The translations under genes were made by a program, and so were the position numbers. From assembly GCF_900109455.1 (NCBI RefSeq), contig NZ_FOAG01000013.1, positions 22,831 through 86,830 of the forward strand: 64,000 nucleotides of DNA, read 5' to 3'. Below the pieces are notes generated by a model. The model searched no databases and was not told the origin of the DNA. It was given only the letters and a program-made list of their open reading frames with translations. Positions 52,838 to 62,858 of the stretch are shown one piece after another. Each line of letters begins with the position of its first letter. Within the stretch, counting starts at the first letter, position 1. The DNA is from Roseovarius azorensis (GTDB lineage: Bacteria; Pseudomonadota; Alphaproteobacteria; Rhodobacterales; Rhodobacteraceae).

Positions 52838-53335
52838 ATGACCCCGGAAGAAATCGCCAGACTTCCCTATCGCCGCTGCGTGGGCGTCATGCTGGCAAAT
52901 ACCGATGGCCATGTTTTTGTCGGTCAGAGGATCGACAATGACGCGCCAGCCTGGCAGATGCCGCAGGGCGGCATCGACCCCGGAGAAACCCCGCGTCAGG
53001 CCGCCCTGCGCGAGCTTTGGGAGGAAACCGGCGTCACGCCCGACAAGGTGCGGATCGAGCGAGAAACCGATGACTGGATCACCTATGATCTGCCAGATGA
53101 CATCGTGCCCCGGATCTGGAAAGGTCGCTACAAGGGACAAGAGCAGAAATGGGTTCTGATGCGGTTTCTGGGATCAGATGCCGATGTCGATATCGCCACG
53201 GATCACCCGGAATTTTCGGAATGGCGCTGGTTGCCGCCAGATGAACTCGTCGCACATATCGTGCCCTTCAAACGCGCGGTCTATGCGCGGATTCTGCACG
53301 AATTCCACGACCTGCTGCGCTCCCCCCGATCCTGA
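52838..53335 (+). CDS. rppH: RNA pyrophosphohydrolase RppH
   Basis: RppH removes pyrophosphate from 5' ends of mRNAs and so starts their decay. The 165-aa Nudix protein begins with [13 protein letters not shown]. It has the full Nudix box [20 protein letters not shown] followed by TGV, then [21 protein letters not shown], typical of RppH. AGAGG precedes the ATG at 52838. The 135-bp gap to the GST gene shows nothing notable. Confidence 0.95.
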   Translation: MTPEEIARLPYRRCVGVMLANTDGHVFVGQRIDNDAPAWQMPQGGIDPGETPRQAALRELWEETGVTPDKVRIERETDDWITYDLPDDIVPRIWKGRYKGQEQKWVLMRFLGSDADVDIATDHPEFSEWRWLPPDELVAHIVPFKRAVYARILHEFHDLLRSPRS

Positions 53336-53358
53336 CCGGGCCACGCTTGTGCCAGTGA

Positions 53359-53730
53359 CTACCCTTCGCCGGGGGCATCTCCGAGCAGCGCCTGCATCTC
53401 CTTGAGATGCGGGCCCCCCGCGACCACAACCTCATCCTCGAACCGGCGATAAAGCGCCAGAACGCGCTGTCCCGTCTCTGTCAGCACCGCACCGCCACCG
53501 CCGGGTCCGCCGCGCGTGCTTTCGACCAGTGGGGCGCGGAACATCGCGTTCAGCGTCTCGATCAGCATCCAGGCGCGCTTGTAACTCATCCCCATCTCGC
53601 GTCCCGCCGCCGCGATCGAGCCGCAGCGGTCGATCCGCTCCAGCAATTCGGCCTTGCCTGGTCCTATCATGCCGGCTTCGCCAAAGACGATGCGGATGCG
53701 CAGGCTGAGGGAGGGGCTTTTTTCCTTCAC
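53359..53730 (-). CDS. ModE-like winged-helix regulator (N-terminal domain only)
   Basis: This is a 123-aa LysR-type winged helix of the ModE N-terminal kind: LRIRIVFGEAGMIGPGKAELLERI, then SIAAAGREMGMSYKRAWMLIETLN, and the wing with GGPGGGGAVLTETGQRVLALYRRFE. No molybdate-binding (TOBE/MopI) domain follows, so it is a single-domain form. The target is unknown, with molybdenum genes a reasonable guess. A GTG at 53730 is used because the family extends to that point; the ATG at 53670 would truncate it. Confidence 0.85.
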   Translation of the reverse strand: MKEKSPSLSLRIRIVFGEAGMIGPGKAELLERIDRCGSIAAAGREMGMSYKRAWMLIETLNAMFRAPLVESTRGGPGGGGAVLTETGQRVLALYRRFEDEVVVAGGPHLKEMQALLGDAPGEG

Positions 53731-53745
53731 ACGAGGGAACGCGAC

Positions 53746-54057
53746 TCAGTGGGTCCAGACCTGACGACGGTTCGTGGCGAAATTGTCGCCATAACCGCCA
53801 GGACGAATATTCGGCTTGCGCTTCTGCGGTTCCTGCACCACCGCGTCGATCCCGTGATCACGCGCATATTCCAGCGCCGCCTCCTTGGTGGAAAACCGCA
53901 ACCGCACCTGCGCCTGCGTATCAGAATTCGACGTCCAGCCCATAAGAGGATCGACCTCGCGCGCGGTTTCGGACACGAATTCCAGCACCCAGTGCTTCGT
54001 CCTTGCGGTGCCGGACTGCATGGCGTTGCGGGCGGGTTTGTAGATGCGCGCGGGCAT
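53746..54057 (-). CDS. NDUFS4-like ETC complex I subunit
   Basis: This 103-aa protein belongs to the 'ETC complex I subunit conserved region' family, the alphaproteobacterial forerunner of mitochondrial NDUFS4/AQDQ, which binds the peripheral arm of NADH:ubiquinone oxidoreductase. Typical text: [53 protein letters not shown], and [15 protein letters not shown] near the end. The ATG at 54057 is chosen over longer readings. It lies far from any nuo operon, as is usual for this gene. Confidence 0.9.
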   Translation of the reverse strand: MPARIYKPARNAMQSGTARTKHWVLEFVSETAREVDPLMGWTSNSDTQAQVRLRFSTKEAALEYARDHGIDAVVQEPQKRKPNIRPGGYGDNFATNRRQVWTH

Positions 54058-54130
54058 GGGGATCTCCGTGTTGGTCCGTGCGACGTTATCCCAAATCGCC
54101 ATGATCTGAGCAAGAGGCGAATGGCCGCGC

Positions 54131-55927
54131 TCAGGCCGCCTCGCCATCGGTGAACTGCAGCCGGGCGAGGCGGGCATAAAGACCGTTCTCCGCCACCAGG
54201 CTTTCATGCGTCCCCTGCGCCACGATCCGGCCCTGATCCATGACGATGATCCGGTCAGCCTTTTTCACCGTGGCCAGCCTGTGCGCCACGATGATCGTGG
54301 TGCGCGTGCGCGCCATCGCATCGACGGCGGATTGCACGGCACGCTCGCTTTCGGCGTCAAGTGCGCTTGTCGCCTCGTCCAGCAACAGCACCGGCGCATT
54401 GCGCAGGATTGCCCGGGCAATGGCGACACGCTGCTTCTGCCCGCCCGACAGCATCACGCCGCGCTCGCCGACATAGGTGTCATAGCCCTGCGGCAACGCA
54501 CTGATGAAATCATGCGCGGCGGCCGCGCGCGCGGCCTCTTCGATCTCGGCATCCGTCGCGTCCAGACGCCCGAAGCGGATATTGTCCCGCGCCGAGGCGG
54601 CAAAGATCACCGGATCCTGCGGCACCAGCGCCAGTTCGCGACGAAAATCGTGCCGCGCCATATCGCAGAGCGATACCCCATCCAGCGTGATGCGCCCCTC
54701 ATCAGGATCGTAAAACCGCTGGACAAGCTGGATAACGCTGGTCTTGCCCGCCCCCGAGGGTCCGACCAGCGCCACCGTCTCGCCTGGCCGTATCGCAAGA
54801 TCGAGATTGTCGAGCGCGAGCGCCCCCGGTCGCGACGGATAGGCAAAGCGCACACCCTCAAGCACGATCGCCCCCCGAACCGGGCGCGGCACCGGCACGG
54901 GACTGGCCGGATCCTTCACCGGATCATCGGCCTGCAACAGTTCCACAAGACGCTCGGTCGCCCCTGCGGCACGCTGCAGTTCGCCCCAGATTTCCGACAG
55001 CGCCGCGACCGCACCTGCAACCATGACGGAATAGATCACGAACTGTACCAGGCTGCCCGCCGTCATGTCCCCGGCCCGCACATCCCGCGCGCCGATCCAG
55101 AGCACCCCGACAATACCGCTGAAGATCAGAAAAATCACGATCACCGTCATCAGTGCACGGGTGTTCACCCGGCGCTGCGCGGCATCATGGCTTCTTTCCG
55201 TCACATCGGCAAAGCGCGCGCGGCTCTCGCCCTCGTGGGTAAAGGCCTGTACAGTCTGCACCGACAACAGCGCCTCCGACGCATTGCCGGAACTGTTCGC
55301 GATCCAGTCCTGATTTTCCCGGCTCAGCACCCGCATCCGCCGCCCCAGCGTCAGGATCGGCACGATCACCAGCGGCACGATCAGCAGCACCAGCCCGGTC
55401 AGCTTGGCCGAGGTCAGCAGCATCAGCGCCATACCCCCGATGAACAGCAGCAGATTGCGCAACGCAATCGAAATGGACGATCCGATCACCGACAGAATGA
55501 GCGTTGTGTCGGTGGTGATCCGGCTCAGAACCTCACCGGTCATCAGGCGTTCGAAAAACGCGGGACTCATACCGATCACCCGATCGAACACCGCCTTGCG
55601 GATATCCGCGACGACACGCTCACCCAGCCGGGTGACCAGCAGATAGCGCGCGCCCGTGCCGATAGCGAGCAATGCCGCAATCCCGAGCGCCGCGCCGAAA
55701 TACTGATCAAGCAGCGCGCCGTCCTCGGCCCCGAAATTGTCCACTACGCGCCGCACCGCCAGAGGCAGCATGAGCGCCACCGCAGCCGTCAGCACAAGCG
55801 CCAGGATGGCAGCGATCAGCAATGTACGATAGGGCCGAAGGAATGGCCACAACCCCGCCAGGGCTCCCACGCGCTTCGAGCTCTCGCGGTCCAGCAGATC
55901 GGCTCCGTTCTCGGCCCTGCGCACCAT
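54131..55927 (-). CDS. ABC exporter (fused permease and ATPase, MsbA-like)
   Basis: This half-transporter of 598 aa forms a homodimeric ABC exporter. A six-helix membrane domain (about residues 25-330, with the [19 protein letters not shown] coupling helix) is fused to an ATPase with Walker [12 protein letters not shown]-loop [10 protein letters not shown], signature LSGGQKQR, Walker [12 protein letters not shown] and H-loop IIVAHRL. The cargo is not predictable; lipid, drug or peptide is possible. It starts 89 bases from the tRNA gene on the same strand. Confidence 0.93.
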   Translation of the reverse strand: MVRRAENGADLLDRESSKRVGALAGLWPFLRPYRTLLIAAILALVLTAAVALMLPLAVRRVVDNFGAEDGALLDQYFGAALGIAALLAIGTGARYLLVTRLGERVVADIRKAVFDRVIGMSPAFFERLMTGEVLSRITTDTTLILSVIGSSISIALRNLLLFIGGMALMLLTSAKLTGLVLLIVPLVIVPILTLGRRMRVLSRENQDWIANSSGNASEALLSVQTVQAFTHEGESRARFADVTERSHDAAQRRVNTRALMTVIVIFLIFSGIVGVLWIGARDVRAGDMTAGSLVQFVIYSVMVAGAVAALSEIWGELQRAAGATERLVELLQADDPVKDPASPVPVPRPVRGAIVLEGVRFAYPSRPGALALDNLDLAIRPGETVALVGPSGAGKTSVIQLVQRFYDPDEGRITLDGVSLCDMARHDFRRELALVPQDPVIFAASARDNIRFGRLDATDAEIEEAARAAAAHDFISALPQGYDTYVGERGVMLSGGQKQRVAIARAILRNAPVLLLDEATSALDAESERAVQSAVDAMARTRTTIIVAHRLATVKKADRIIVMDQGRIVAQGTHESLVAENGLYARLARLQFTDGEAA

Positions 55928-56016
55928 GAATTTCTATTCCTCGCCGTTTCCGACAGGTTCTTGGCTGGCCCTTCGTCCGGGGTCAAGAGGACAGATCAGC
56001 CGCAGTGTCGAAGGAA

Positions 56017-56090
56017 TGGAGCGGGCGACGGGAATCGAACCCGTATCATCAGCTTGGAAGGCTGAGGTCTTACCATTACACAACGCCCGC
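56017..56090 (-). tRNA. tRNA-Gly (UCC anticodon)
   Basis: The minus strand folds as a cloverleaf. The acceptor GCGGGCG (56090-56084) pairs with CGCCCGC (56027-56021). The anticodon arm TCAGC-CTTCCAA-GCTGA gives anticodon TCC, and the T arm contains GGTTCGATTCC. The 3' CCA is encoded (56019-56017). Length 74. It reads GGA glycine codons. Confidence 0.97.
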
Positions 56091-56148
56091 TTACCGGCCA
56101 CGTTGTTAGTAGAGCGAAAAGGCCGGGTCAAGGTAGGTTTGGCCCCGT

Positions 56149-58215
56149 TCAGTATTTCTGCGCCTTTCGAATCCGGGTCATGCGCCCCTCCTCCCTGATT
56201 GCTGCGCCCAGAGTCATCACCCCCTTGGCTTGCAAGAGATCCAGCATGCGCACAAAGACTTCTGCCGTGGCGATCGTGTCGCCCATCGCCGTGTGCCGCG
56301 CCTCCGGCGGGATGGATATCCCGAACCGTTCGCAAAGCGCATCGAGCGTATGCTGCCCGGTATGATCGAACAACCCCGCCGACATCAGCACGGTGCATAA
56401 CACAGGATGATCGAACCGCCGCCCGATCACATGCTCCTTGAGCCGCAAGAATGCCAGGTCGAAAGGCGCGTTATGCGCGACCAGAACCGCCCCCTCGCAG
56501 AAATCATGGAACCGCTGCCCGACCCTGGCGATATCAGGCGCGCCCTGCACCATCGCATCGGTGATGTGGTGCACACGCGTCGAAGCAGGAGGGATCGGGC
56601 GTCCGGGGTTTACGAGGCTGTCGAAGGTCTCACCGCGCAGAATGCGGCCATTAACGATGCGCAACCCTGCGATCTGAACAATCTCGTCGCCACCCCGTGG
56701 CGAAAGGCCGGTGGTCTCGGTATCGAACACAACAAAGCTGAGATCCGAGAGCGCCCGTTCGGCCAGTTCCCCCACAGGCGCGCCGGGCAGGCTGAAATCG
56801 TAGAACTCTGGCCGCGCGTCACCGGGAGTGAGTTGTTCCGTTGCAGTGGATAGCGGCAGCACGATACGGTGCCCCGCCGCCGTCATCTCGGCCCAGAGAT
56901 CGGTCTGATGCGCCTTGAGCGCATCGCGCCCCGAATAATCGCCATACGCGGATGACAGCGGTTCCTCAAGCCAGCCGGTCAACTGCCCATCGGTCACCGC
57001 CTCACCCTGCCAGCCAAGGACAAGACGAGTCTCCGCGCCCTCCGTCTCGACCGCCAATGTCAGCGCCTCGCGCGTTCCGTCTTTGGTCAGATGCGCGATA
57101 ATCGCCCCCATCAGGGTAGTGACGGCAAAACCGTCGCAACCCAGCGTCGCGTCGGTATGTGTAACCTCCAGTGGCACCGCCACCTGCGCGGCGATCCCGT
57201 CAAAGATATGCGCCACCGCCACCGGCGACATCGGCCAGCGACGCGATTTCACTGCTGCGTGCTGCTTGCTCATGTGCGTCAGACAATCAAAAAGTCGTGT
57301 GACTTCATCCTCGATCCCCTTGGCAAACTTCACGCGGGCCTCTGGCGGCAAGTCGCCGCCAGATTGCAACACGTCGAGCAATGCGCCGATGGTCGCGGCG
57401 GGACGGCGTACGCCCTCCAGCAGACTGTTGAAGAGATGATCCTGATGGGCATGCGCGCTGAGATCTTCGGTCGCATCGCGGAAAATCAGGACGTGGCCCG
57501 AAAGTTCCTCATCCGAAATGACCGGACTCACCCGACCCAGCAGGAACCGCTTGCCATCAGCAGAGGCCGCCAGAAAGGTCTCGGCGCTGATCTGCCCGCA
57601 CACCCGTGCGGCCTGCATGCGGGCCAGCGCATCCAGCACCGGCTCTGGCCGCAGAAAGGCGGCAAGCGGGCGGTCCAGCCCGATATCGCCCAGCAACTCC
57701 TGCGCCATGCGATTGTAGAGCATCACCCGGTTGTCGGGTGTTGCCACCACCGCGCCCTCACCCAGATCACGGAACAACGCTTCAAAGAGCGCCTTTTCGC
57801 GGGCGAGCCGGGCGGTTTGCCGCTCGACCGCGCGCTGCCGCGCGGCGCGGGCCTCGGACAGGGCCGTATTGATTGCATTGGCGGCAGGGGCCAGCGTGCT
57901 GAGATGCCTGGCCTGGCTCTCATCAATCTGCAAATCCACATCGGCACGGGCGCGGGTGGTGAGATCCGAAGCCAGGGCCAGAATGGGTTTTGCGACGTTT
58001 TCGTCGAAAAGGAGCCCGATCCAGACCGAAAGCCCCAACAGGCCCAGAGTTGCGATCAGCCCTGCGATCACATAGCCATCCACCGCCCCCCCCGCGCGGG
58101 CATGGCCAAACCAGAGCGCGGCGGCAATCAACGCAGCACCACCCAGACCAAGCGCCGCGAAAAAAAGCGCAAAGCGCAGCCTGAGACTCAGGCGCGCTGA
58201 GAGGCGCTCAGGCAC
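56149..58215 (-). CDS. Membrane PAS/kinase-like sensor fused to DnaQ-type 3'-5' exonuclease
   Basis: This 688-aa fusion has two membrane helices (about 14-35 and 48-69), a HAMP-like linker, a PAS domain (about 145-255), a histidine-kinase-like segment, and a DEDDh exonuclease (about 490-688) with D498-T-E500, HNAPFD (D586), H641 and D646. In the kinase-like dimerisation helix the phospho-acceptor is replaced: the H-E-L-R-T-P pattern reads E267-G-V-R-R-P. The ATPase part is degenerate. So it likely senses but does not phosphorylate, and may degrade a nucleic acid or nucleotide. It starts with GTG inside the end of the receiver gene (8-base overlap). Exonucleases without the sensor occur at this place in other acetate symporter clusters. 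Confidence 0.85.
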   Translation of the reverse strand: MPERLSARLSLRLRFALFFAALGLGGAALIAAALWFGHARAGGAVDGYVIAGLIATLGLLGLSVWIGLLFDENVAKPILALASDLTTRARADVDLQIDESQARHLSTLAPAANAINTALSEARAARQRAVERQTARLAREKALFEALFRDLGEGAVVATPDNRVMLYNRMAQELLGDIGLDRPLAAFLRPEPVLDALARMQAARVCGQISAETFLAASADGKRFLLGRVSPVISDEELSGHVLIFRDATEDLSAHAHQDHLFNSLLEGVRRPAATIGALLDVLQSGGDLPPEARVKFAKGIEDEVTRLFDCLTHMSKQHAAVKSRRWPMSPVAVAHIFDGIAAQVAVPLEVTHTDATLGCDGFAVTTLMGAIIAHLTKDGTREALTLAVETEGAETRLVLGWQGEAVTDGQLTGWLEEPLSSAYGDYSGRDALKAHQTDLWAEMTAAGHRIVLPLSTATEQLTPGDARPEFYDFSLPGAPVGELAERALSDLSFVVFDTETTGLSPRGGDEIVQIAGLRIVNGRILRGETFDSLVNPGRPIPPASTRVHHITDAMVQGAPDIARVGQRFHDFCEGAVLVAHNAPFDLAFLRLKEHVIGRRFDHPVLCTVLMSAGLFDHTGQHTLDALCERFGISIPPEARHTAMGDTIATAEVFVRMLDLLQAKGVMTLGAAIREEGRMTRIRKAQKY

Positions 58216-58591
58216 TATCAGCCCCGGCCAGTAATGCGCCGATCTGTGCGGTCAGATCGGCCGTGGCAAAAGGCTTGGTCATGAAAGCGTCAGCTCCGAC
58301 CGCCAGCCCCTTGCGCCGCTCCACTTCGCCGCCGCCAGCGGTCATCATCAGGACCTTGACATTCTTCAGCGTAGCATCGCGGCGGATCAACTGGCAAATC
58401 TCATATCCCGAACGCTCGGGCAGCATCACGTCGAGCACGACCAGATCAGGACGTTCCTCGGCCAGGGCGGCAAGTGCCGCATCCCCCGAGGCGACACGCC
58501 GCAGCCGATAACCTGCCCGCCCGATGAGATGCTCAAGGGCTAGGGCGATATTGTCCTCATCTTCCACCAGAAGAACTGTTTTCTCGGACAT
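58208..58591 (-). CDS. CheY-like single-domain response regulator
   Basis: This 127-aa receiver domain has no output domain. The acidic pocket E10/D11/D13, phospho-acceptor D54 (LDVMLPERSG), T84 and K106 (MTKPF) are all present, so it can be phosphorylated. GGAGG lies 8 bases before the ATG. It overlaps the sensor-exonuclease gene, which itself lacks the phospho-donor His, so the true kinase must be elsewhere. A role in control of the acetate cluster is inferred from position. Confidence 0.93.
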   Translation of the reverse strand: MSEKTVLLVEDEDNIALALEHLIGRAGYRLRRVASGDAALAALAEERPDLVVLDVMLPERSGYEICQLIRRDATLKNVKVLMMTAGGGEVERRKGLAVGADAFMTKPFATADLTAQIGALLAGADSA

Positions 58592-58612
58592 GTCTCGGGC
58601 CTCCTCTCCCGG

Positions 58613-59119
58613 TCAGGTATTGCACAGCGCCCCGATAAGCGGATCCTCCGCTCCCACTGTCATCCATTCCGCCTGCGACGGGTCGGTCAGCGCCGCTTCA
58701 CTCACATCGGCCCGCGCGCCATTGACGCAATCCACCAGTTGCGGGCGCTTTACCGGCGGGGCCCAGCGGCCAAAGAGATAGATATCCGCCAGCAGCATCG
58801 ACGGGGCCGCCGGATTGGTCTGAACCCCGGCCCGGTCCAGTACCATCAGCCTCGTGGTCTGCGGCACCACATAGGTCCAGGGCTTCCAGAATCTGGCCTC
58901 CTCGACAGAAACCAGCACCTCGACACTCTCGGGCAGCGTGTTCACGGTGCGCTCGGCCCAAGTGTATTCCGACCAGATCGCATAGATCAGCATCGCAATC
59001 CCTGCCACCACAGGCGCGGCATAGCGGGGCAAACGTCCCCTGCTCAGATGCCCTGCGACAAGGGCTAGGCCTGCGGCACCAATGCCCACTGCGAATGTAG
59101 CGATCAATTCAAAAAACAT
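58613..59119 (-). CDS. Small membrane protein of unknown function
   Basis: This 168-aa protein has two N-terminal helices (about 3-25 and 33-50) and then a periplasmic or cytosolic domain of about 115 residues (SVEVLVSVEEARFWKPWTYV, LVDCVNGARADVSEAAL). I recognise no family. It lies 3 bases from the cNMP/CBS/DUF294 gene and 21 bases from the receiver gene, in the acetate cluster, so it probably works with these. Two Cys in the C-terminal domain could form a disulfide if exported. Confidence 0.7.
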   Translation of the reverse strand: MFFELIATFAVGIGAAGLALVAGHLSRGRLPRYAAPVVAGIAMLIYAIWSEYTWAERTVNTLPESVEVLVSVEEARFWKPWTYVVPQTTRLMVLDRAGVQTNPAAPSMLLADIYLFGRWAPPVKRPQLVDCVNGARADVSEAALTDPSQAEWMTVGAEDPLIGALCNT

Positions 59120-59122
59120 GTG

Positions 59123-60961
59123 TTATCCTGGTGCTCCTCTGGCCTGTGCAAGGGCCGATTGCATTGTCTTGACCACCATAAACGCATCGCGCAGGTGATT
59201 GCGCTCCAAATCCGACAGATCGGCGGGGGGCATGAAGTTATCAGGCTTCTTCCCCGCCCTGATCTGCGCCGCCTGATGGCGCAGGCGCGTCTCGGCGATG
59301 AGGTCATAAGCGTCCAGCAGATCGCGCCCGCCACTCTCCGAGATTACACCACCTGCACGTGCCGCCTCGATCCGGTCACGGGTACCCGCCACCTCGAACG
59401 ATCCCAACAGCGCATAGATCCTGCCCAGATCAACCACCGGCACGACGCCCGACAGTTTGAGATCAATGGTGTTCTTGTGCTCACCCGAGCGGATCATGGC
59501 AAAGCCGCGAAAAAGACCCAAGGGCACCGTATGCTTGAGCGAGTTCGACACCATATGCGCCACAAAGATTGAATTCCGGCACGCCGCCTGCAGCACCTCG
59601 GCCTGCAGATCGGCAAACAGCGACGTCTCGCCCGCGATCGGGCGCAGATCGAACATGACCGAGGCCAGCATCTGCGCCTGGTTATCCGGCTGCGATATCC
59701 AGCCCAGAAAATAGTCGCGCCAGACTCTGCGGGGCTGTCGCCACCGCGGATTGGTCGCCATCATGTCGCCGGGACAGTAGAAAAACCCGCAAGTATCCAG
59801 CCCGTCGCTGACATATTTCGCAAGGGCGGCAAAATAGCCATCATGTTCAGGTTGCACTTTGTTGTCCAGAATTAGGCAGTTGTCCTGATCGCTGATCCCG
59901 GTCTGTTCGCGCCGTCCCTGACTGCCGCAGGCTGCCCAGAGATAGGGCACCGGCGCGGGGCCAAACTGTGCCTCGGCCAGCCGCAACAGCCGGCGTGTAA
60001 TGGCATCAGTGATATCGGTGATCCGCCGGGTGATCGACTGCGGCCGGACCCCGGCCTGCACCAGTTGCGCCAACAGCAGCGGCACCCGTTCCATCACATT
60101 TGCCATATCCTCGGCGCTGTCGGCGCTGGCGATATCCGCGACCATATGACTCGCGGTTACGGCCTGTTGGCGGAAAAGATCGGTCTTGCCGATCATCCCC
60201 ACCACGCGGCCCGCCTGCGCGACCGGCAGGTGATTGACCTTGAGGTCGGACAAGAGCATCAGCGCATCCAGCCCCAGCTGATTGGGGGCGATGGTCACCG
60301 GATCAGGCGTCATGATCTGCGCCACCGGCACAGTTCCGGTCAAACCCTCTGCCAGAACCCTGTTGGTCAGATCGTGCACGGTGATGATCCCGGCGAGACG
60401 TTCGCCCCGCATCACCACAACTGAAGAAATCACATGATCCCGCATCAGGCGCGCCACATCGGTGATCGAGTCCTCGGGCGTGCAGGTGATCGGCGTCTGC
60501 GCCATCAGATCCGAGACCTGAAGCGCGGTCAGACCAGTGGCATATGGACCATCATCGCCGGGTTCAGCTGGACGCGCACGCGCGAACCAGCGGGCAATGT
60601 CCTCTGATTGCTCGATAAGATCGAGAAAACGCGCCCTGGGGATAACAATAACGCGGGTCGGCTCTGCCGCCCTTGCAGTCAGTTGGGCGTTGCCATCCCG
60701 AAACATCCCCCGTTCGCCAAGGATATCGCCAGAACCCCGGCGCGAGACCAGATCGGCATGGCCCGTCTCGATATCCAGGGCTCCGCTTTCAACGACATAA
60801 AGTCCCGCCAGCGGCTCGCCCTTGGCAAAGAGCAACTCCCCCGGAGCGATTTCAACGCGCGTCAGGTCCGGGGCCAGAGAGGTGCAGAGCACGCCGGGCA
60901 GCGCATCAAACGGGGCGTGTCGGCGCAGCACCTTTATCAGATCGGTATCGGGCTCGCTCAT
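59123..60961 (-). CDS. cNMP-binding/CBS/DUF294 nucleotidyltransferase-like regulator
   Basis: This 612-aa cytosolic protein has a cyclic-nucleotide-binding-like domain (about 15-125, with GELLFAKGEPLAGLYVVESG and GDILGERGMF), two CBS domains (about 150-275), a DUF294 nucleotidyltransferase (about 300-440, CGSQGRREQTGISDQDNCLI as in GlnD-like enzymes) and a C-terminal helical substrate domain. It may modify another protein in response to nucleotides. Such genes lie beside ActP/DUF4212-type symporters. The ATG at 60961 has AGGAG; longer starts at 60997 and 61036 are weaker. Confidence 0.88.
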   Translation of the reverse strand: MSEPDTDLIKVLRRHAPFDALPGVLCTSLAPDLTRVEIAPGELLFAKGEPLAGLYVVESGALDIETGHADLVSRRGSGDILGERGMFRDGNAQLTARAAEPTRVIVIPRARFLDLIEQSEDIARWFARARPAEPGDDGPYATGLTALQVSDLMAQTPITCTPEDSITDVARLMRDHVISSVVVMRGERLAGIITVHDLTNRVLAEGLTGTVPVAQIMTPDPVTIAPNQLGLDALMLLSDLKVNHLPVAQAGRVVGMIGKTDLFRQQAVTASHMVADIASADSAEDMANVMERVPLLLAQLVQAGVRPQSITRRITDITDAITRRLLRLAEAQFGPAPVPYLWAACGSQGRREQTGISDQDNCLILDNKVQPEHDGYFAALAKYVSDGLDTCGFFYCPGDMMATNPRWRQPRRVWRDYFLGWISQPDNQAQMLASVMFDLRPIAGETSLFADLQAEVLQAACRNSIFVAHMVSNSLKHTVPLGLFRGFAMIRSGEHKNTIDLKLSGVVPVVDLGRIYALLGSFEVAGTRDRIEAARAGGVISESGGRDLLDAYDLIAETRLRHQAAQIRAGKKPDNFMPPADLSDLERNHLRDAFMVVKTMQSALAQARGAPG

Positions 60962-61079
60962 TGCTGCGGGCTCCTCCCCTGGCGCTGTCCTGTCCATAAT
61001 ACCCAGCGGCCTTGATCCGTAAATGTCGGAGGGCATGAGCGAACAGGGGCGACATTCGCCGCCCCTGTCCAGAGGTTCG

Positions 61080-62843
61080 TCAGTGGCTCACGGCCCCACC
61101 GGCACCGCGCGGGATACGCACGCTTTCCACCAGATCCTGGATTTCCTGCGGCGGCTCTGCCGTCATCCGCGCCACGAGGAAGGCGACACCAAAGTTCAGA
61201 AGCGCACCAACCGGCCCGAAATGCGTGGGCGGAATACCGAACAGGTACTGATCCGGCGTCAGCACGTTCGTTCCGGGGATGAAGAACCAGCCCAGATAGA
61301 GGAACAGGTAGAGCGTGGTCGAGATCAGACCGGCCAGCATACCGGCTGTCGCGCCCGCAGAGTTCATCCGCCTGGAGAAGATACCCATCATCAACGTCGG
61401 GAAGAGCGACGCCGCTGCCAGACCGAACGCCAGTGCCACCACCTGCGCGGCAAAGCCCGGCGGGTTGAGGCCCAGATAGGTCGCCACCACAATCGCCGCC
61501 GCCATCGAGATACGGGCCGCCAGAAGCTCGCCCTTTTCAGAGATGTTGGGATTGATCGTCGACTTGATCAGGTCGTGACTGACGGCCGAGGAAATGGCCA
61601 GCAGCAGACCTGCCGCGGTGGATAGGGCCGCGGCAATACCACCCGCCGCGATCAGGGCAATCACCCAGCCCGGAAGACCGGCGATTTCCGGGTTGGCAAG
61701 CACGAGGATGTCACGATTGAACGTCACAAGCTCGTTACCCTGCCAGCCACGCTCGGTGGCCAGCGCCGTCATCGCTTCGGAATTGTCGTTGTAGTACTGG
61801 ATCTTGCCGTCGCCGTTCTTGTCTTCGACAGCCAGAAGCCCAGTAACCGACCAGGTGCGGAACCAATCCGGCAGTTCCTCGACCTGCACGGCTTCGCCCT
61901 GCACGCCATTCGGCCACATGGTGGTCATGATGTTCAGACGCGCCATCGCACCCACAGCCGGAGCGGTGAGGTAGAGCAGCGCGATGAAGACCAGCGCCCA
62001 GCCCGCAGACCAGCGCGCATCAGACACACGCGGCACGGTGAAGAAGCGGATGATCACATGCGGCAGACCGGCGGTGCCGATCATCAGCGACAGGGTAAAT
62101 AGTGCCATCAGCCAAGGGCTTGAACCAGAGGTGTACTGGTTGAAGCCAAGGTCGTTCAGCAGACTATCCAGCGTCACCAGAAGATACTGCCCCGATGCGG
62201 TATGCTCAGAGAACAGGCCGATCTGTGGCAGAAACACTCCGGTCAGTTGCAGCGAGATGAAGATCGCCGGAATCGTGTAGGCGATGATCAGCACACAATA
62301 CTGCGCCACCTGCGTATAGGTGATGCCCTTCATGCCGCCCAGAACCGCGTAGACAAAGACCACGCCCGAGGCAATCAGAAGTCCGGTCGTGTTCTCGACT
62401 TCTAGAAAGCGCGAGAACGCCACGCCGGCACCCGCCATCTGACCGATCACATAGGTCACCGACATGGTGATCAGCGCGACAACGGCCACGACACGGGCCT
62501 TGTTGCTGTAGAAGCGGTCGCCCACGAACTCGGGCACGGTGTATTTGCCGAACTTGCGCAGATAGGGCGCAAGCAGCATGGCCATGAGAACATAACCCCC
62601 GGTCCAGCCCATCAGGAAGGTCGAGTTGTTATAACCCACAAAGGCGATAAGACCCGCCATGGAAATGAACGAAGCCGCCGACATCCAGTCCGCTGCCGTT
62701 GCCATCCCGTTGACGACCGGATTCACGCCACGCCCCGCAGCATAGAATTCGGCCGTAGATCCCGCCTTGGCCCAGATCGCGATCCCGAAATAGAGCGCGA
62801 AGCTGAGACCAACGACGATAATATTGAGCGTTGTTTGTTCCAT
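61080..62843 (-). CDS. actP: Sodium:solute (acetate) symporter, ActP-like, VC_2705 subfamily
   Basis: This SSS-family symporter of 587 aa has about 13 helices and takes up small monocarboxylates such as acetate with Na+ or H+. Family text: EFYAAGRGVNPVVNGMATAADWMSAASF, GGYVLMAMLLAPYLRKFGKYTVPEF in pieces, and GGIAAALSTAAGLLLAISSA. A loop DKNGDGKIQYYN (61788-61823) looks like an EF-hand calcium site in the extracytoplasmic region. It follows the small subunit DUF4212 gene by 15 bases. The nearby acs supports acetate as substrate. The symbol is by similarity. Confidence 0.85.
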   Translation of the reverse strand: MEQTTLNIIVVGLSFALYFGIAIWAKAGSTAEFYAAGRGVNPVVNGMATAADWMSAASFISMAGLIAFVGYNNSTFLMGWTGGYVLMAMLLAPYLRKFGKYTVPEFVGDRFYSNKARVVAVVALITMSVTYVIGQMAGAGVAFSRFLEVENTTGLLIASGVVFVYAVLGGMKGITYTQVAQYCVLIIAYTIPAIFISLQLTGVFLPQIGLFSEHTASGQYLLVTLDSLLNDLGFNQYTSGSSPWLMALFTLSLMIGTAGLPHVIIRFFTVPRVSDARWSAGWALVFIALLYLTAPAVGAMARLNIMTTMWPNGVQGEAVQVEELPDWFRTWSVTGLLAVEDKNGDGKIQYYNDNSEAMTALATERGWQGNELVTFNRDILVLANPEIAGLPGWVIALIAAGGIAAALSTAAGLLLAISSAVSHDLIKSTINPNISEKGELLAARISMAAAIVVATYLGLNPPGFAAQVVALAFGLAAASLFPTLMMGIFSRRMNSAGATAGMLAGLISTTLYLFLYLGWFFIPGTNVLTPDQYLFGIPPTHFGPVGALLNFGVAFLVARMTAEPPQEIQDLVESVRIPRGAGGAVSH

Positions 62844-62858
62844 TGTCCCTCCCCCTGT

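Noticed and set aside
54206..56065. Long plus-strand open frame opposite the ABC exporter, extending into the tRNA region
   Set aside because: No domain or ribosome site, and it is antisense to a clear ABC protein.
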